Part shown: piece after piece, positions 1-9,700 of the stretch | Layout: the number at the start of each line of letters is the position of its first letter | How positions within the stretch are numbered: the first letter of the stretch is position 1 | NCBI RefSeq assembly: GCF_022538115.1 | Contig: NZ_JAKZAL010000024.1 | Coordinates: 1-64,000, forward strand | DNA: 64,000 nucleotides | Direction: 5' to 3' | From: Cognataquiflexum rubidum | GTDB taxonomy: Bacteria; Bacteroidota; Bacteroidia; Cytophagales; Cyclobacteriaceae | Notes under the pieces: generated by a model | What the model was told of the DNA's origin: nothing | The model's input: the letters and a program-made list of their open reading frames with translations, nothing else | The model's database searches: none | Translations under genes and position numbers: made by a program

Positions 1-70
1 AACAGAGAAGTTAAGCCCTGCAGCGCCGATGGTACTGGGGTTACACCCGGGAGAGTAGGCCGCCGCCACA
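1..70 (+). rRNA. 5S ribosomal RNA, 3' end (partial)
   Basis: The first 70 bases match the conserved 3' half of bacterial 5S rRNA: the segment ending in GGGAGAGTAGG followed by CGCCGCC is the helix IV / closing-helix strand of this molecule. The 5' part and the 16S-23S genes lie outside the window. A rho-independent terminator follows at once, as expected for the end of an rRNA operon. Confidence 0.93.
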
Positions 71-76
71 TTATTC

Positions 77-112
77 AGACCCTCAGATACATACCTGAGG
101 GTCTTTTTGCAT
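77..112 (+). terminator. rRNA operon terminator
   Basis: A perfect 9-bp stem (GACCCTCAG at 78-86 with CTGAGGGTC at 95-103) encloses an 8-base loop and is followed by a T-rich run. It directly follows the 5S rRNA. Confidence 0.93.
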
Positions 113-534
113 TTTTGGGAAATTTGGAAAAGAAGATTGGTTTTGAATCCAACATAATAATTTCATTATTGCCTCCATATAGAATGGGTTTTACAGAATT
201 TTTCTGGGCCATACTTTTGAAAAGGGACAATAATGCGAAAAAATTAATTTATTCAGCCTCAAATGATCAACTTGAATTTGAAAATTAATCAAAATCATTT
301 TATTAAAATTTTAAACTTATTGGTAGTAAAACAATTCTTAATAATATCAATATATAATTTGAAAAGAATAATTGAAGTATTTCATAATTTTATATTGATA
401 ATGAAAGACAATATATTATTTGGTAATTTTTAGTTGGTTATTTAGTAATATTTTTTTTTTGGTCAAAATTTCTCATATTACTGTTGTATTGTTTTAAAAT
501 AAAATTTTTATTCCTAGTCTGTTAGATTTATAAA
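113..534. other. AT-rich intergenic leader upstream of the cyclase/STAND operon
   Basis: This 422-bp stretch is very A+T rich, above all from 280 to 530, with several T and A runs. I see no convincing gene, tRNA or repeat. The promoter of the downstream operon must lie here, but I cannot point to a clear TTTG-N19-TAnnTTTG pair. The only open frame of note is a 34-codon one at 184-288, which I do not regard as a gene. Confidence 0.6.
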
Positions 535-2670
535 ATGTCACAAATACGCCAACTTGCAGCGATCATGTTCACTGATATTGTCGGATACACGGCATTGATG
601 GGCAATGATGAACAAAAAGCCTTTGAATTATTAAGGAAAAACAGGGAAATCCATAAACCAGTAATAGATGAATTTGGTGGTAAGTTTATCAAAGAACTCG
701 GTGATGGAGTCATGGCAAGCTTTCCTTCAGTGAGTAATGCTGTTTACGCCGCCATAAAAATCCAGAATTTATGCAATGAAGCAAATGTTTATAAACTTAG
801 AATAGGAATTCATCAGGGAGAAGTCATTTTTGAGAATGAGGACATTTTTGGAGATGTAGTCAATATTGCAGCAAGAATACAGGCATTAGCAGCACCGGCG
901 ACTATATTCGTATCCGAATCCGTACAAAGAGATCTCACCAATAAAAATGACATCAGGTCAGAGTTTTTTAAAATTGAAAACCTTAAAAATGTAAAAGAGC
1001 CGGTCAAGGTCTATAGAATACTATCTGCATCATCCATTTCAAGCAGTAATCAAACCTCAGCCATAGAAAAGTCATCCATTATTCCTGAATATGATTATGA
1101 TATCCATATCAGTTTCAGGTTTAATGATAATAAATATGATGGTTGGGTTTCCGAACTTGTCACAAAGCTCAAACAGGAACTGAGCGCTACCTGTAAAGAT
1201 AAGCTTTCAATTTATTTCGATATTAATCCCGAAGATGAAAAGAAGAAATTCCTACAAGAAGACGGGTCTGTTTCCTCAAAAATTAAATCTTTGATTTTCA
1301 TTCCGATTATTTCACAAACCTATTGTGATGTCGATTCACCTGTTTGGAAAAATGAATTCAAAGGATTTCAAGATGGGGTACTTAGTGAGAAAATGGGCAA
1401 AACCATTAAGCTATTGAATGACAATGTCGCTTCAAGGGTGATCCCGGTAAAAATCCACGATATAGATATGGAGGATATCAAACTACTTGAATCAGAACTT
1501 TCAGGTGGTTTACGTTCGATTGATTTTATTTTCAGAGAAGATGGTGTCAACCGCCCCCTGCTGCCCATAGATGACGAAAAGCAGGGAAATCCAAACAGGC
1601 CTATGTACCGAAATCAGATCAATAAATTGGCCAATGCTGTCAAGGATATTGTTTCGGGAGCCAAACTTTTTCAAAAAGAAAACTCTTTTGGATATACAGC
1701 CTTTTCGCCAACATCTACAAAAATTGTCCCTAATGTAGTCTCGACATCTTTGTCTTCCTCCCTTAAGGTTCAGATGATAGACCGTTCCAGACCAAACATT
1801 TTTTTGGCTTGGACATCCAATGACATAAAAGAAAAAAGAGAGGAGATGGCGATAATCCTCCAAAAAGCAGGATTCAATGTACTCCCTTCTATTGATTGCC
1901 CGGCAGATGATGAAGTGTTTAAAGCAAAGACGGTTGAAGCTCTAAAACAATGCGTTTGCTCGCTCCATATATTAAGTGGGGAATTTGGGAGACGATTCGA
2001 ATCCGATGATGATGTTTCATTTCCACAATTCCAGTTTCTAGAGGCCAAAAAAAATATTGATTCACCAGGGGCGGAATTCAATTCATTTATTTGGTTGCAT
2101 CCTGAAGCCTCTGGAACAATAAAATCTGCTCAACAGGAATTTATCAAGTACATAAGGAACAACATCACAAAAAACATGATGTTTTCCAATAGTGCAGGCC
2201 CCATGCAGTTGGTGGATGATATCAGAGTAGTAATGATGAAGGAGCAAGTGGAAATCTTCGACTCCAAGGATACCGATATCTTCTTTATTTTCAACCAGCA
2301 GGATGAACTTGAGGCAAAAGAAATTACGGACAGGTTGAGTTTGGAATACCCAATCGAAATCATGAATATCATGCCCGATGGTGAAGATCAATATAGGGAA
2401 GTGTCCTCACAGCAGATTCCAAAAAGTAAACTGGCAGTAGTTTATTTTAAATATGCTGCGGATTGGGCTTTGCCTTTCATAAAGCAAATCTGGAAAGAAG
2501 TAGGTGGTGCTTCTTCTCCTACCCCGATATTTTTTGTTGGCGAAGATGATCCTAGAAGTAACTTTGCACGGATTTTTAAAGCTCCAAAAGTGGTTTCCAT
2601 TATTGTTCCGAAGGAGGAAGTGCCGGCAGAAGTCAAAAAAGTTTATACCACAGTTGTCAATCTCAAATAA
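535..2670 (+). CDS. Class III nucleotide cyclase fused to three TIR-like domains
   Basis: 711 aa, cytosolic, no signal or membrane segment. Residues 5-165 are a class III adenylate/guanylate cyclase domain with its catalytic set intact: metal aspartates D14 (FTDIVGY) and D57 (LGDGV), K53 in the purine-specifying position, and N110/R114 (VNIAAR) for the transition state. Residues 187-380 look like a TIR domain; E274 in VWKNEF sits where NADase TIRs carry their catalytic glutamate. Residues 421-550 begin IFLAWTSND and resemble the TIR-like domains found with STAND proteins. Residues 580-705 look like a third, more diverged copy. It is the first gene of a four-gene cluster; the next starts 5 bp downstream. 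Fold assignments beyond the cyclase are by eye. The family suggests cyclic nucleotide synthesis coupled to NAD- or nucleotide-handling TIR activity; the physiological role is inferred only. Confidence 0.85.
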   Translation: MSQIRQLAAIMFTDIVGYTALMGNDEQKAFELLRKNREIHKPVIDEFGGKFIKELGDGVMASFPSVSNAVYAAIKIQNLCNEANVYKLRIGIHQGEVIFENEDIFGDVVNIAARIQALAAPATIFVSESVQRDLTNKNDIRSEFFKIENLKNVKEPVKVYRILSASSISSSNQTSAIEKSSIIPEYDYDIHISFRFNDNKYDGWVSELVTKLKQELSATCKDKLSIYFDINPEDEKKKFLQEDGSVSSKIKSLIFIPIISQTYCDVDSPVWKNEFKGFQDGVLSEKMGKTIKLLNDNVASRVIPVKIHDIDMEDIKLLESELSGGLRSIDFIFREDGVNRPLLPIDDEKQGNPNRPMYRNQINKLANAVKDIVSGAKLFQKENSFGYTAFSPTSTKIVPNVVSTSLSSSLKVQMIDRSRPNIFLAWTSNDIKEKREEMAIILQKAGFNVLPSIDCPADDEVFKAKTVEALKQCVCSLHILSGEFGRRFESDDDVSFPQFQFLEAKKNIDSPGAEFNSFIWLHPEASGTIKSAQQEFIKYIRNNITKNMMFSNSAGPMQLVDDIRVVMMKEQVEIFDSKDTDIFFIFNQQDELEAKEITDRLSLEYPIEIMNIMPDGEDQYREVSSQQIPKSKLAVVYFKYAADWALPFIKQIWKEVGGASSPTPIFFVGEDDPRSNFARIFKAPKVVSIIVPKEEVPAEVKKVYTTVVNLK

Positions 2671-2675
2671 CGGGT

Positions 2676-5600
2676 ATGTTTGAAGACTATCAAATATGCC
2701 CCTATACGGGACTGCGCTCTTTTACAGAAGAGGAATCTTTATACTTTAAGGGTAGGGAAGATGATATTGATGCTGCTACAGCCCAATTGCAGCGGAATAA
2801 GTTTTTGATGCTGACAGGTGCTTCGGGTGATGGCAAATCATCACTAGTCTATGCAGGGATCATTCCCAATGCCCGGGCAGGTTTCCTTAAATCGAAATAT
2901 AGCCAATGGTGTGTTGCTGATTTTAGGCCTGAAAGATCCCCCTTCAAAAATCTGTGCAAGGCAATTGCGAATCAACTTGAAATTCCAAGCGAAATAACCG
3001 TTGAATCGGAACTTAAGCATGGTTTTTCTGCCATTGTTGATTTATATAGGAATTCTGATAGGTTTCTTGATGATGATGCTTTGGAGTGGCAGGCAGCCGA
3101 CGAACGGAAAAAGGCAATTATTAAGAGAAAAGCAGCCAATTTGATAATCCTTGTGGATCAGTTTGAGGAATTTTTTACCAATCCTGAAAATTACGATAAA
3201 GGAGTTCCCTCAAAAGAAGCCAATCTGGTTTTAAATTTATTGCTGGAAACCTCTAAGATAGCATTGGATGAAGGACTGCCCATCTATGTTATTTTTACCA
3301 TGAGGTCAGACTTCATTGGGCAATGCGCGGCTTTTCGTGGATTGCCTGAGTACATAGGATTTTCCCAGTTTTTTGTTCCCAGGCTTAATAGGGCCCAACT
3401 GCAATTGGTCATCGAAGAACCGGCTGTCCTAAGTGGAAATCAAATTACAAGAAGGCTGACTGAAAGACTGATCCATGATCTGACCGAGGGTGTAGATCAG
3501 CTTCCGATTCTTCAGCATGCACTCAATCAGATCTGGCATGCGGCCAATAATGGGACAGAAGAAATGGATCTGATTCATTATGCCATGGTTGGGGGAATGC
3601 CTGTATCCGAACTGCCGGAAGATCAGGTATTGAAATTTAAAAAATGGTTTGATGATCTGCCTGAAAATATCAAAGCCTGTTATCATGCACCGAGCCTACA
3701 GAATGTCCTTGATACCCATACCAATAAGCTATTTGAGCAGGCAAGGGCTTACTACATTGAAAATACAGGTAAGGATATTTCCAATGAAGACACAAAAGCA
3801 ATTATCAAAAATACTTTTTCCTGCCTGACCAAAATTGACCAAAGCCGTGCGGTAAGAAACCGAATGACCCTACAAGAAATTACCAATATATTGGGTAGGA
3901 AGGAATTTGGCACGATGGAAGTCGGGGCGGTATTGAATATTTTCCGGGAACCGGGCAATACTTTTATCAGACCATTTATTTCCGATGATCCTGAAAGCCG
4001 TGCTCTTGGCGAAAATGACGTGCTTGACATTACCCATGAGAGTCTGATCCGTAATTGGGATTATCTCAAAAACTGGGCTGAGGAGGAATATAACAATTAC
4101 ACCGTTTATCTCGATTATGAGCAACAGCTGAACCGCTGGGTTGAAAGCGGAAAATCGAATGCTTTTTTAATGTCAATTGGGCCTTTGACCTATTTTGAAA
4201 ATTGGATCAATAATCTAAACCCAAATATCCACTGGGTTTCCAGATACCTTCCGGAGGAATTTGATCAGGACAAGAAATTATCCAAGGCAAAAAATATCCT
4301 AAATAATTCTCAGGAATTCTTAAACAAGAGTGCCAGAAAACATGTGGTGACCAGGACAGTCATGCGCTATGGAGCAAAAAGAATCGGGATTGCCATTGCT
4401 TTGATTGCCTTTTTGGTTTTCAGTTCTTTTGCCATTAGGCAATACCTTAGACAGCAGAATTCATATATTTTAAATTCCATTAAGGAAGAGTCAATAAAAT
4501 TAGTCAATAGTCCGAAAGTGGCATTTGAGGATAGAATATATCTCATAGCGGAGCAAATGAAGCTTGACCTTACCAATATAGATGAGGTGATCAATGCCAT
4601 TCCCGACCCAATCGAAAAAATCAATATTTCAACAGGAATTGCTACAATGTTGGTGTTTCAGGGTAGAGACGAGCCAAAAAAAGAGATTTTCAGAAGTTTG
4701 GCCCTTGCGGACAGTGTAGCATCTGAGTATAGCCAATTCAATAATTCATCTTCTGCATTATCTGCCATTTTGAAGCAATTGAATTTTCTGCGTGCGACTC
4801 TGGAACTGGCTTATTATTATAATCCTGATCCTCAAATCAATATTTGGAAAATGGAAAATGCAAAGCGGTCAGGGGAAATAATTTTTCATATTCTCCAAAC
4901 CCGTCCTGCAGATTTCAGTGATATCAAAAATTTCACTTTGGCACTGGAACATGCCGTGAACTATTCGGTTTTTAATCAAGAACAAACCAGTGAACTTATT
5001 CAAATACTGTCCTCATTTGAAAAGGAAACTAAATCGGATTGGATTAAAGTGAATTTTGATGAGGATAAGCTACTTCAAAGAGGAAATGGCGAATATGGCT
5101 TTAAATTCAATGGGCTTTATCAGCAATTAGCCTATTTATATGCCTCACAAGGCAATAGTGAAAAGGTGTTGGATTGTATGGATGTTTTATTGGCCAATTC
5201 CCAAAACAATTACCAAGGGGATTACGCTGCGGGTGCGGATAATGCAGCCAATATAGCTGCTGTATTTTACAAGTTTGGTCATGAAAAGGCTTTGGATCAT
5301 TTTGTGAATGGCTATACTCAGAGAAAGAATATTTCTTCCGAAGAATTTTATATCCGAGTTTTAGGCCGGATGTTAAAATCTGTTACCACCATCAGTAATC
5401 TTCATTTATTTCCATTTATGGATGAAACGCAAAATCTAAACCTACAATTCAGTGATAGGGCTCAAATTGGGTTTTTCTTTTCCAAATATAGGGAAGTGGT
5501 GATTCGGGATATCCAGGTTCCTGACCAAAGAAATTTTTTGATCGCACTTTCCTATAAAAATGAAGGAATTCTAAAAAACATCAATTATGAAGATCCCAAT

Positions 5601-6728
5601 CCGGGAGAGCTTACTGTTAATCAATTATTGGACAAATCTGTTGAATATTATCGGACAATTGCTCCTTCTTTCCTTGAGGAACCCACGACATTTATAGGAG
5701 TTGCAGCAACGGATGATTTGATCTTTCCCCGGAAATTTTTATTCATTTACCCTGATATAAGACTTAGCTTTGCTCCTTTGGAACCAAGGGTATTCTTTTT
5801 CTTTTATTTTTCTGATGTTTTTATCGAGTATTTATTGGACAATCAGCTAATGGAGTTCTTTTATCCAAGTAAGGCTGAGCTTGATTTTATTTCTATATGG
5901 TTACAGAATTACAAATCAAAAGTTTGGGCACCTAATGGCTTTGTGGTTAAACCGGTCCGTTCTGATGTATTTCAAAAATTGGACATAGAACTGTCCAAAA
6001 GAGAGAATATTGCACAGGTGGATCTGAATTTATTGTACTTATTTTTAGGTGAAAGGGCATATCAAAGAAATGAAGAAGAAGTAATGCATGCCTATTATCA
6101 AAAAATTAACCCTGACATTTTATTAAACAATCTTCGTACCAAGGAATATGGAAACCAGGTAAATAATTATGTGTTAAGATTGATAGCAACAGCTACTGAA
6201 GGTTTGGCAAATTCCGAGAGTTTTGACGAGATCTTTAGATTGATAAAACCATTCAACAAAGCCATCAATAGGTCTTCAATTTATGCCTATGCAGCAAAAG
6301 ACCTCCTCTACAAAAAAACAAATCCAGAAATGGCAAAAAGGCTTTTGGACTCTGCCAGAGTTGAGTTTGACAGAACCGGAATTGTCACCACAGGCCAACC
6401 ACATAGAATACAACTTGCCTACGCCAATACCCTTTATGACCCGAAAGAAAATTTGGAGGAGTCTTTTAGAATTATAAAAAACTTACAGCTGAAAATTCTT
6501 GCTAATCAATTTATTGTACGCTCTTTGGGATTTCATTTTTACTTATATGAGGCTAAAAGCCGTTTTCCTGAAAATATTTCTGATGGAGACCAAGCTATTT
6601 TGTTGAGTGAAATATTATATGGATATGCAGAGGGCAAAGGAGAGTTAGAGGATAAATGGTCTGAATTCCAGGAAAATTATCTTTGGAATGTTACCAAATG
6701 GATTATTTACCTTGATGAAAGCAGCTGA
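2676..6728 (+). CDS. nSTAND1-type ATPase with transmembrane segment and helical C-terminus (paralogue A)
   Basis: 1350 aa. The N-terminus (CPYTGLRSF near residue 8, then FKGRE) is the signature opening of novel-STAND-1 NTPases. Walker A is GASGDGKSS at 48-56 and Walker B is LIILVDQFEE at 156-165. DITHESLIRNW near residue 450 matches the conserved histidine-bearing motif at the end of the STAND helical/winged-helix module. A basic stretch followed by one hydrophobic segment at about 568-588 predicts a membrane anchor, with the NTPase inside and the C-terminus outside by the positive-inside rule. The remaining 760 residues are rich in predicted helices and may be TPR-like, but I see no clean repeat signature. 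STAND proteins are signal-triggered oligomerising switches. It follows the cyclase by 5 bp and precedes its own paralogue by 1 bp. The ligand and effector mechanism are unknown. Confidence 0.88.
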   Translation: MFEDYQICPYTGLRSFTEEESLYFKGREDDIDAATAQLQRNKFLMLTGASGDGKSSLVYAGIIPNARAGFLKSKYSQWCVADFRPERSPFKNLCKAIANQLEIPSEITVESELKHGFSAIVDLYRNSDRFLDDDALEWQAADERKKAIIKRKAANLIILVDQFEEFFTNPENYDKGVPSKEANLVLNLLLETSKIALDEGLPIYVIFTMRSDFIGQCAAFRGLPEYIGFSQFFVPRLNRAQLQLVIEEPAVLSGNQITRRLTERLIHDLTEGVDQLPILQHALNQIWHAANNGTEEMDLIHYAMVGGMPVSELPEDQVLKFKKWFDDLPENIKACYHAPSLQNVLDTHTNKLFEQARAYYIENTGKDISNEDTKAIIKNTFSCLTKIDQSRAVRNRMTLQEITNILGRKEFGTMEVGAVLNIFREPGNTFIRPFISDDPESRALGENDVLDITHESLIRNWDYLKNWAEEEYNNYTVYLDYEQQLNRWVESGKSNAFLMSIGPLTYFENWINNLNPNIHWVSRYLPEEFDQDKKLSKAKNILNNSQEFLNKSARKHVVTRTVMRYGAKRIGIAIALIAFLVFSSFAIRQYLRQQNSYILNSIKEESIKLVNSPKVAFEDRIYLIAEQMKLDLTNIDEVINAIPDPIEKINISTGIATMLVFQGRDEPKKEIFRSLALADSVASEYSQFNNSSSALSAILKQLNFLRATLELAYYYNPDPQINIWKMENAKRSGEIIFHILQTRPADFSDIKNFTLALEHAVNYSVFNQEQTSELIQILSSFEKETKSDWIKVNFDEDKLLQRGNGEYGFKFNGLYQQLAYLYASQGNSEKVLDCMDVLLANSQNNYQGDYAAGADNAANIAAVFYKFGHEKALDHFVNGYTQRKNISSEEFYIRVLGRMLKSVTTISNLHLFPFMDETQNLNLQFSDRAQIGFFFSKYREVVIRDIQVPDQRNFLIALSYKNEGILKNINYEDPNPGELTVNQLLDKSVEYYRTIAPSFLEEPTTFIGVAATDDLIFPRKFLFIYPDIRLSFAPLEPRVFFFFYFSDVFIEYLLDNQLMEFFYPSKAELDFISIWLQNYKSKVWAPNGFVVKPVRSDVFQKLDIELSKRENIAQVDLNLLYLFLGERAYQRNEEEVMHAYYQKINPDILLNNLRTKEYGNQVNNYVLRLIATATEGLANSESFDEIFRLIKPFNKAINRSSIYAYAAKDLLYKKTNPEMAKRLLDSARVEFDRTGIVTTGQPHRIQLAYANTLYDPKENLEESFRIIKNLQLKILANQFIVRSLGFHFYLYEAKSRFPENISDGDQAILLSEILYGYAEGKGELEDKWSEFQENYLWNVTKWIIYLDESS

Positions 6729-6729
6729 T

Positions 6730-9700
6730 ATGAATAATATATGTCCATATACCGGTTTAAGGTCATTTACTGAGGATGAAAGCATTTATTTTAAAGGCCG
6801 GGATCATCAGATAGATCAGCTTACTGCCTTGTTGGAGCAGAATAAATTCTTGATGGTAACCGGCGCCTCAGGTGAAGGAAAGTCATCTTTGATTTATGCC
6901 GGGTTGATTCCCAACGCCAGGGCAGGCTTTTTCAAAGCGAAATACACCAATTGGGTAGTAGCCGACTTCCGTCCGGAGCGTAGTCCTGTCAAGAACATGG
7001 CCTCAGCTATTGCTGATAAATTCAACATTCTAGATTCAACGGTTGAAACAGAATTGAGAAGAGGATTTTCATCCCTGATTGATTTATATACCAATTCCGA
7101 TTTTTATATAGACGAGCAGGATGAAAAGTGGCAGGATTTAGACGAAACAGGAAAGAGAAACAGAAAGAGAAAGGCTGCCAATTTAATGATCATTGTGGAT
7201 CAGTTTGAGGAATTTTTTACCAATCCCGAAAACTTCTACAAGGAAGCCCCTTCACAGGATTCACAAATTGTCGTGAATCTGATTTTGGAAACCGCACGCA
7301 TTGCCCTCAAAAAGAACATACCCGTGTATGTGGTCTGTACCATGCGTTCAGATTACATTGGGCAGTGTTCTGCATTCAGAGGGCTTCCTGAATATATAGG
7401 TTTTTCACAGTTTTTCGTGCCTCGATTAAAACGAAAAGATCTAAAACAGGTAGTTGAGGAACCTGCGATATTGAGTGGAAACAGGATTTCCCAAAGGTTG
7501 ATTGAGCGATTGGTGTATGACCTGTCAGAAGGCTTGGATCAACTCCCTATTTTGCAGCATGCCTTGACTCAGATCTGGTTAGCTGCGGATAGTGGGTCTG
7601 AGGAAATGGATCTCATTCATTATGCAAAAGTCGGGGGGATGGCGGCTAATGAATTGCCGGAAAATGATCAAAAAATATTCCTGCAATGGTTCAAAACTTT
7701 GCCTGAACATCAGCGGGTATATTATCATCAGACCGGTTTGAGTAAGGTTATTGAAATCCATGCCAGCATTTTATATGAAAATGCATGGGAATATTACAAT
7801 AAGAATAATCCTGAAAATCCCATTTCTCAGCAAGAAGCCAAGCGGGTTATCGCATTGACTTTTAGCGGACTTACAAAAATTGACAATAGTAGGGCAGTTA
7901 GGAATCGGATGAGTTTGGGAGAACTTACCGAAATCATCAATACGCCTAATCTTACTGCCAAGGTTGTGGGTGGAGTTCTGAATATTTTTAGGGAAGAAGG
8001 GAATTCATTTATCAGACCTTTCAAAACAGAAGATCCTGAAACCCATGTTTTACAAGATGAAACGGTTTTGGATATTACCCATGAAAGTTTGATCCGGAAC
8101 TGGAATAAACTCAATGCCTGGGCCAATCAGGAATTTGAGTTCTATAGCATCTTTTTAGATTTTAAAAAACAATTGGATCGTTGGAAGGATAATAAAAAAA
8201 GCAGAAATTTTTTACTTCCGATTGGGCCCTTGTCATTTTTCGAAAACTGGTATGAGGAATGTAAACCGAACGTGGGTTGGATCAAAAGGTATTCAGAAAT
8301 CAAAGAAAATGATGAAATAAGGACGAAGGAAGCCCAAAAACTCTTAGCTGAAATCCAGGAGTTTCTGAAGCGAAGCAGTAGAAATGTGATTTTTACCCGG
8401 ACTTTTATGAAGTATGGTCCCCAAAGGATAGGGACCTTTTTTGCCATTTTGGTGATGATAGTGTTAAGCGGTTTTTATTGGTATGACGCAGAGCAAAAAG
8501 CAAATGAGCGGGTCATTGAGCGGGCTAGAAAGGAATCTGTAACGTTTTTGAATAGTCCGGAAGTAAACAACCAAGATAAGGCGATTTATCTGCTTGCAGA
8601 AGAGCGTTTTGAATCAGGCTATTTGACTTCATTTTTGAATTCGATTAATCAAAAGGATAGAATTTCTTTGGCTATTGACACTTATAAATTTTTGATTTAT
8701 GTAGATAAGCATATTGAAGACCCAATTAGGAGTTTGGTTGTCGATTTTATTTTTAAGGATCTGCAATCACCGGAGTCTTCAATTGAATCAGATTATATTT
8801 TGGCTCAGACCAATAAGTTTATGCTTATTCTGATGAGAGATAATTATTATAGCCCCTCAAAAGAAAATGGAGAAATTATTTCAGATTTAACAGAAAGGAA
8901 CAAGAATAGAGTCCTGGATTTTTATAAGGCAACAGGTCAGTTTAGTCCAACGCTTCCTTTTGAGCTAAATTTGGCCATTCAGCTTTGGCTTACCGATGGC
9001 AAAGCAAATATTCAAGAAATAGATGAAGTTCTTCAGACCATTTCACCTGCTGAAAGCGAGGAAGGAAGAAATGCTTTCTCCCGATATTATCCAAAGGGAA
9101 GTTTTGAACCCAACGGGAGACAACCAGTGGATTTTAACAACGGTTACCATTCTTTGGCTTCACTTTATGCCAGCAAAGGAGATATCATTGGAGTGGAATG
9201 GGCCTTTAACCAATTACTGGATAATGGCCAAAGGGAGTACTTTGAATTGGGAAGGGTATTTAATAATCACCAAAATATTTTGGGGTATTTATACCAATAT
9301 AAGTTTAGGGATCTAGCGCCAAGGTTAGTAAAATGGATAGCAACCAATACGTTTGACAACCCCGAAATAACGATCTATAGAAACACGGTAATCCGGTCAG
9401 GATATATTTCACATCTATATGTTTGGGCCAATCTTGAGCCTCAGGGCTTAAGGTCCTATCGAGGGTATATTTATCCGAATCTATTCTTTTCAGACCGATC
9501 TGTTTATGACCAGATGAGTGAGGATTACGAATTATATATCAATCAGATCAAAAACCCCTCAGAACGCAATTATCAATTGGCGATCAATACTAAAAGAAAG
9601 GCTGTTTTTACCCACAAATATTGGTTTGACCGTCAAATGGAAGTCAATCAGGATTTGTTGGATTCTTGGTTGGACACTGCGTTTGAATATTATTCGAAGT

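Noticed and set aside
184-288. 34-codon open frame after the rRNA terminator
   Set aside because: No family resemblance, no promoter or ribosome site, and AT-driven composition; more likely chance.
2676-6728. WD40 propeller in the STAND C-terminus
   Set aside because: Many nSTAND1 proteins end in WD40 repeats, but no GH...WD spacing is visible here; the region looks helical.
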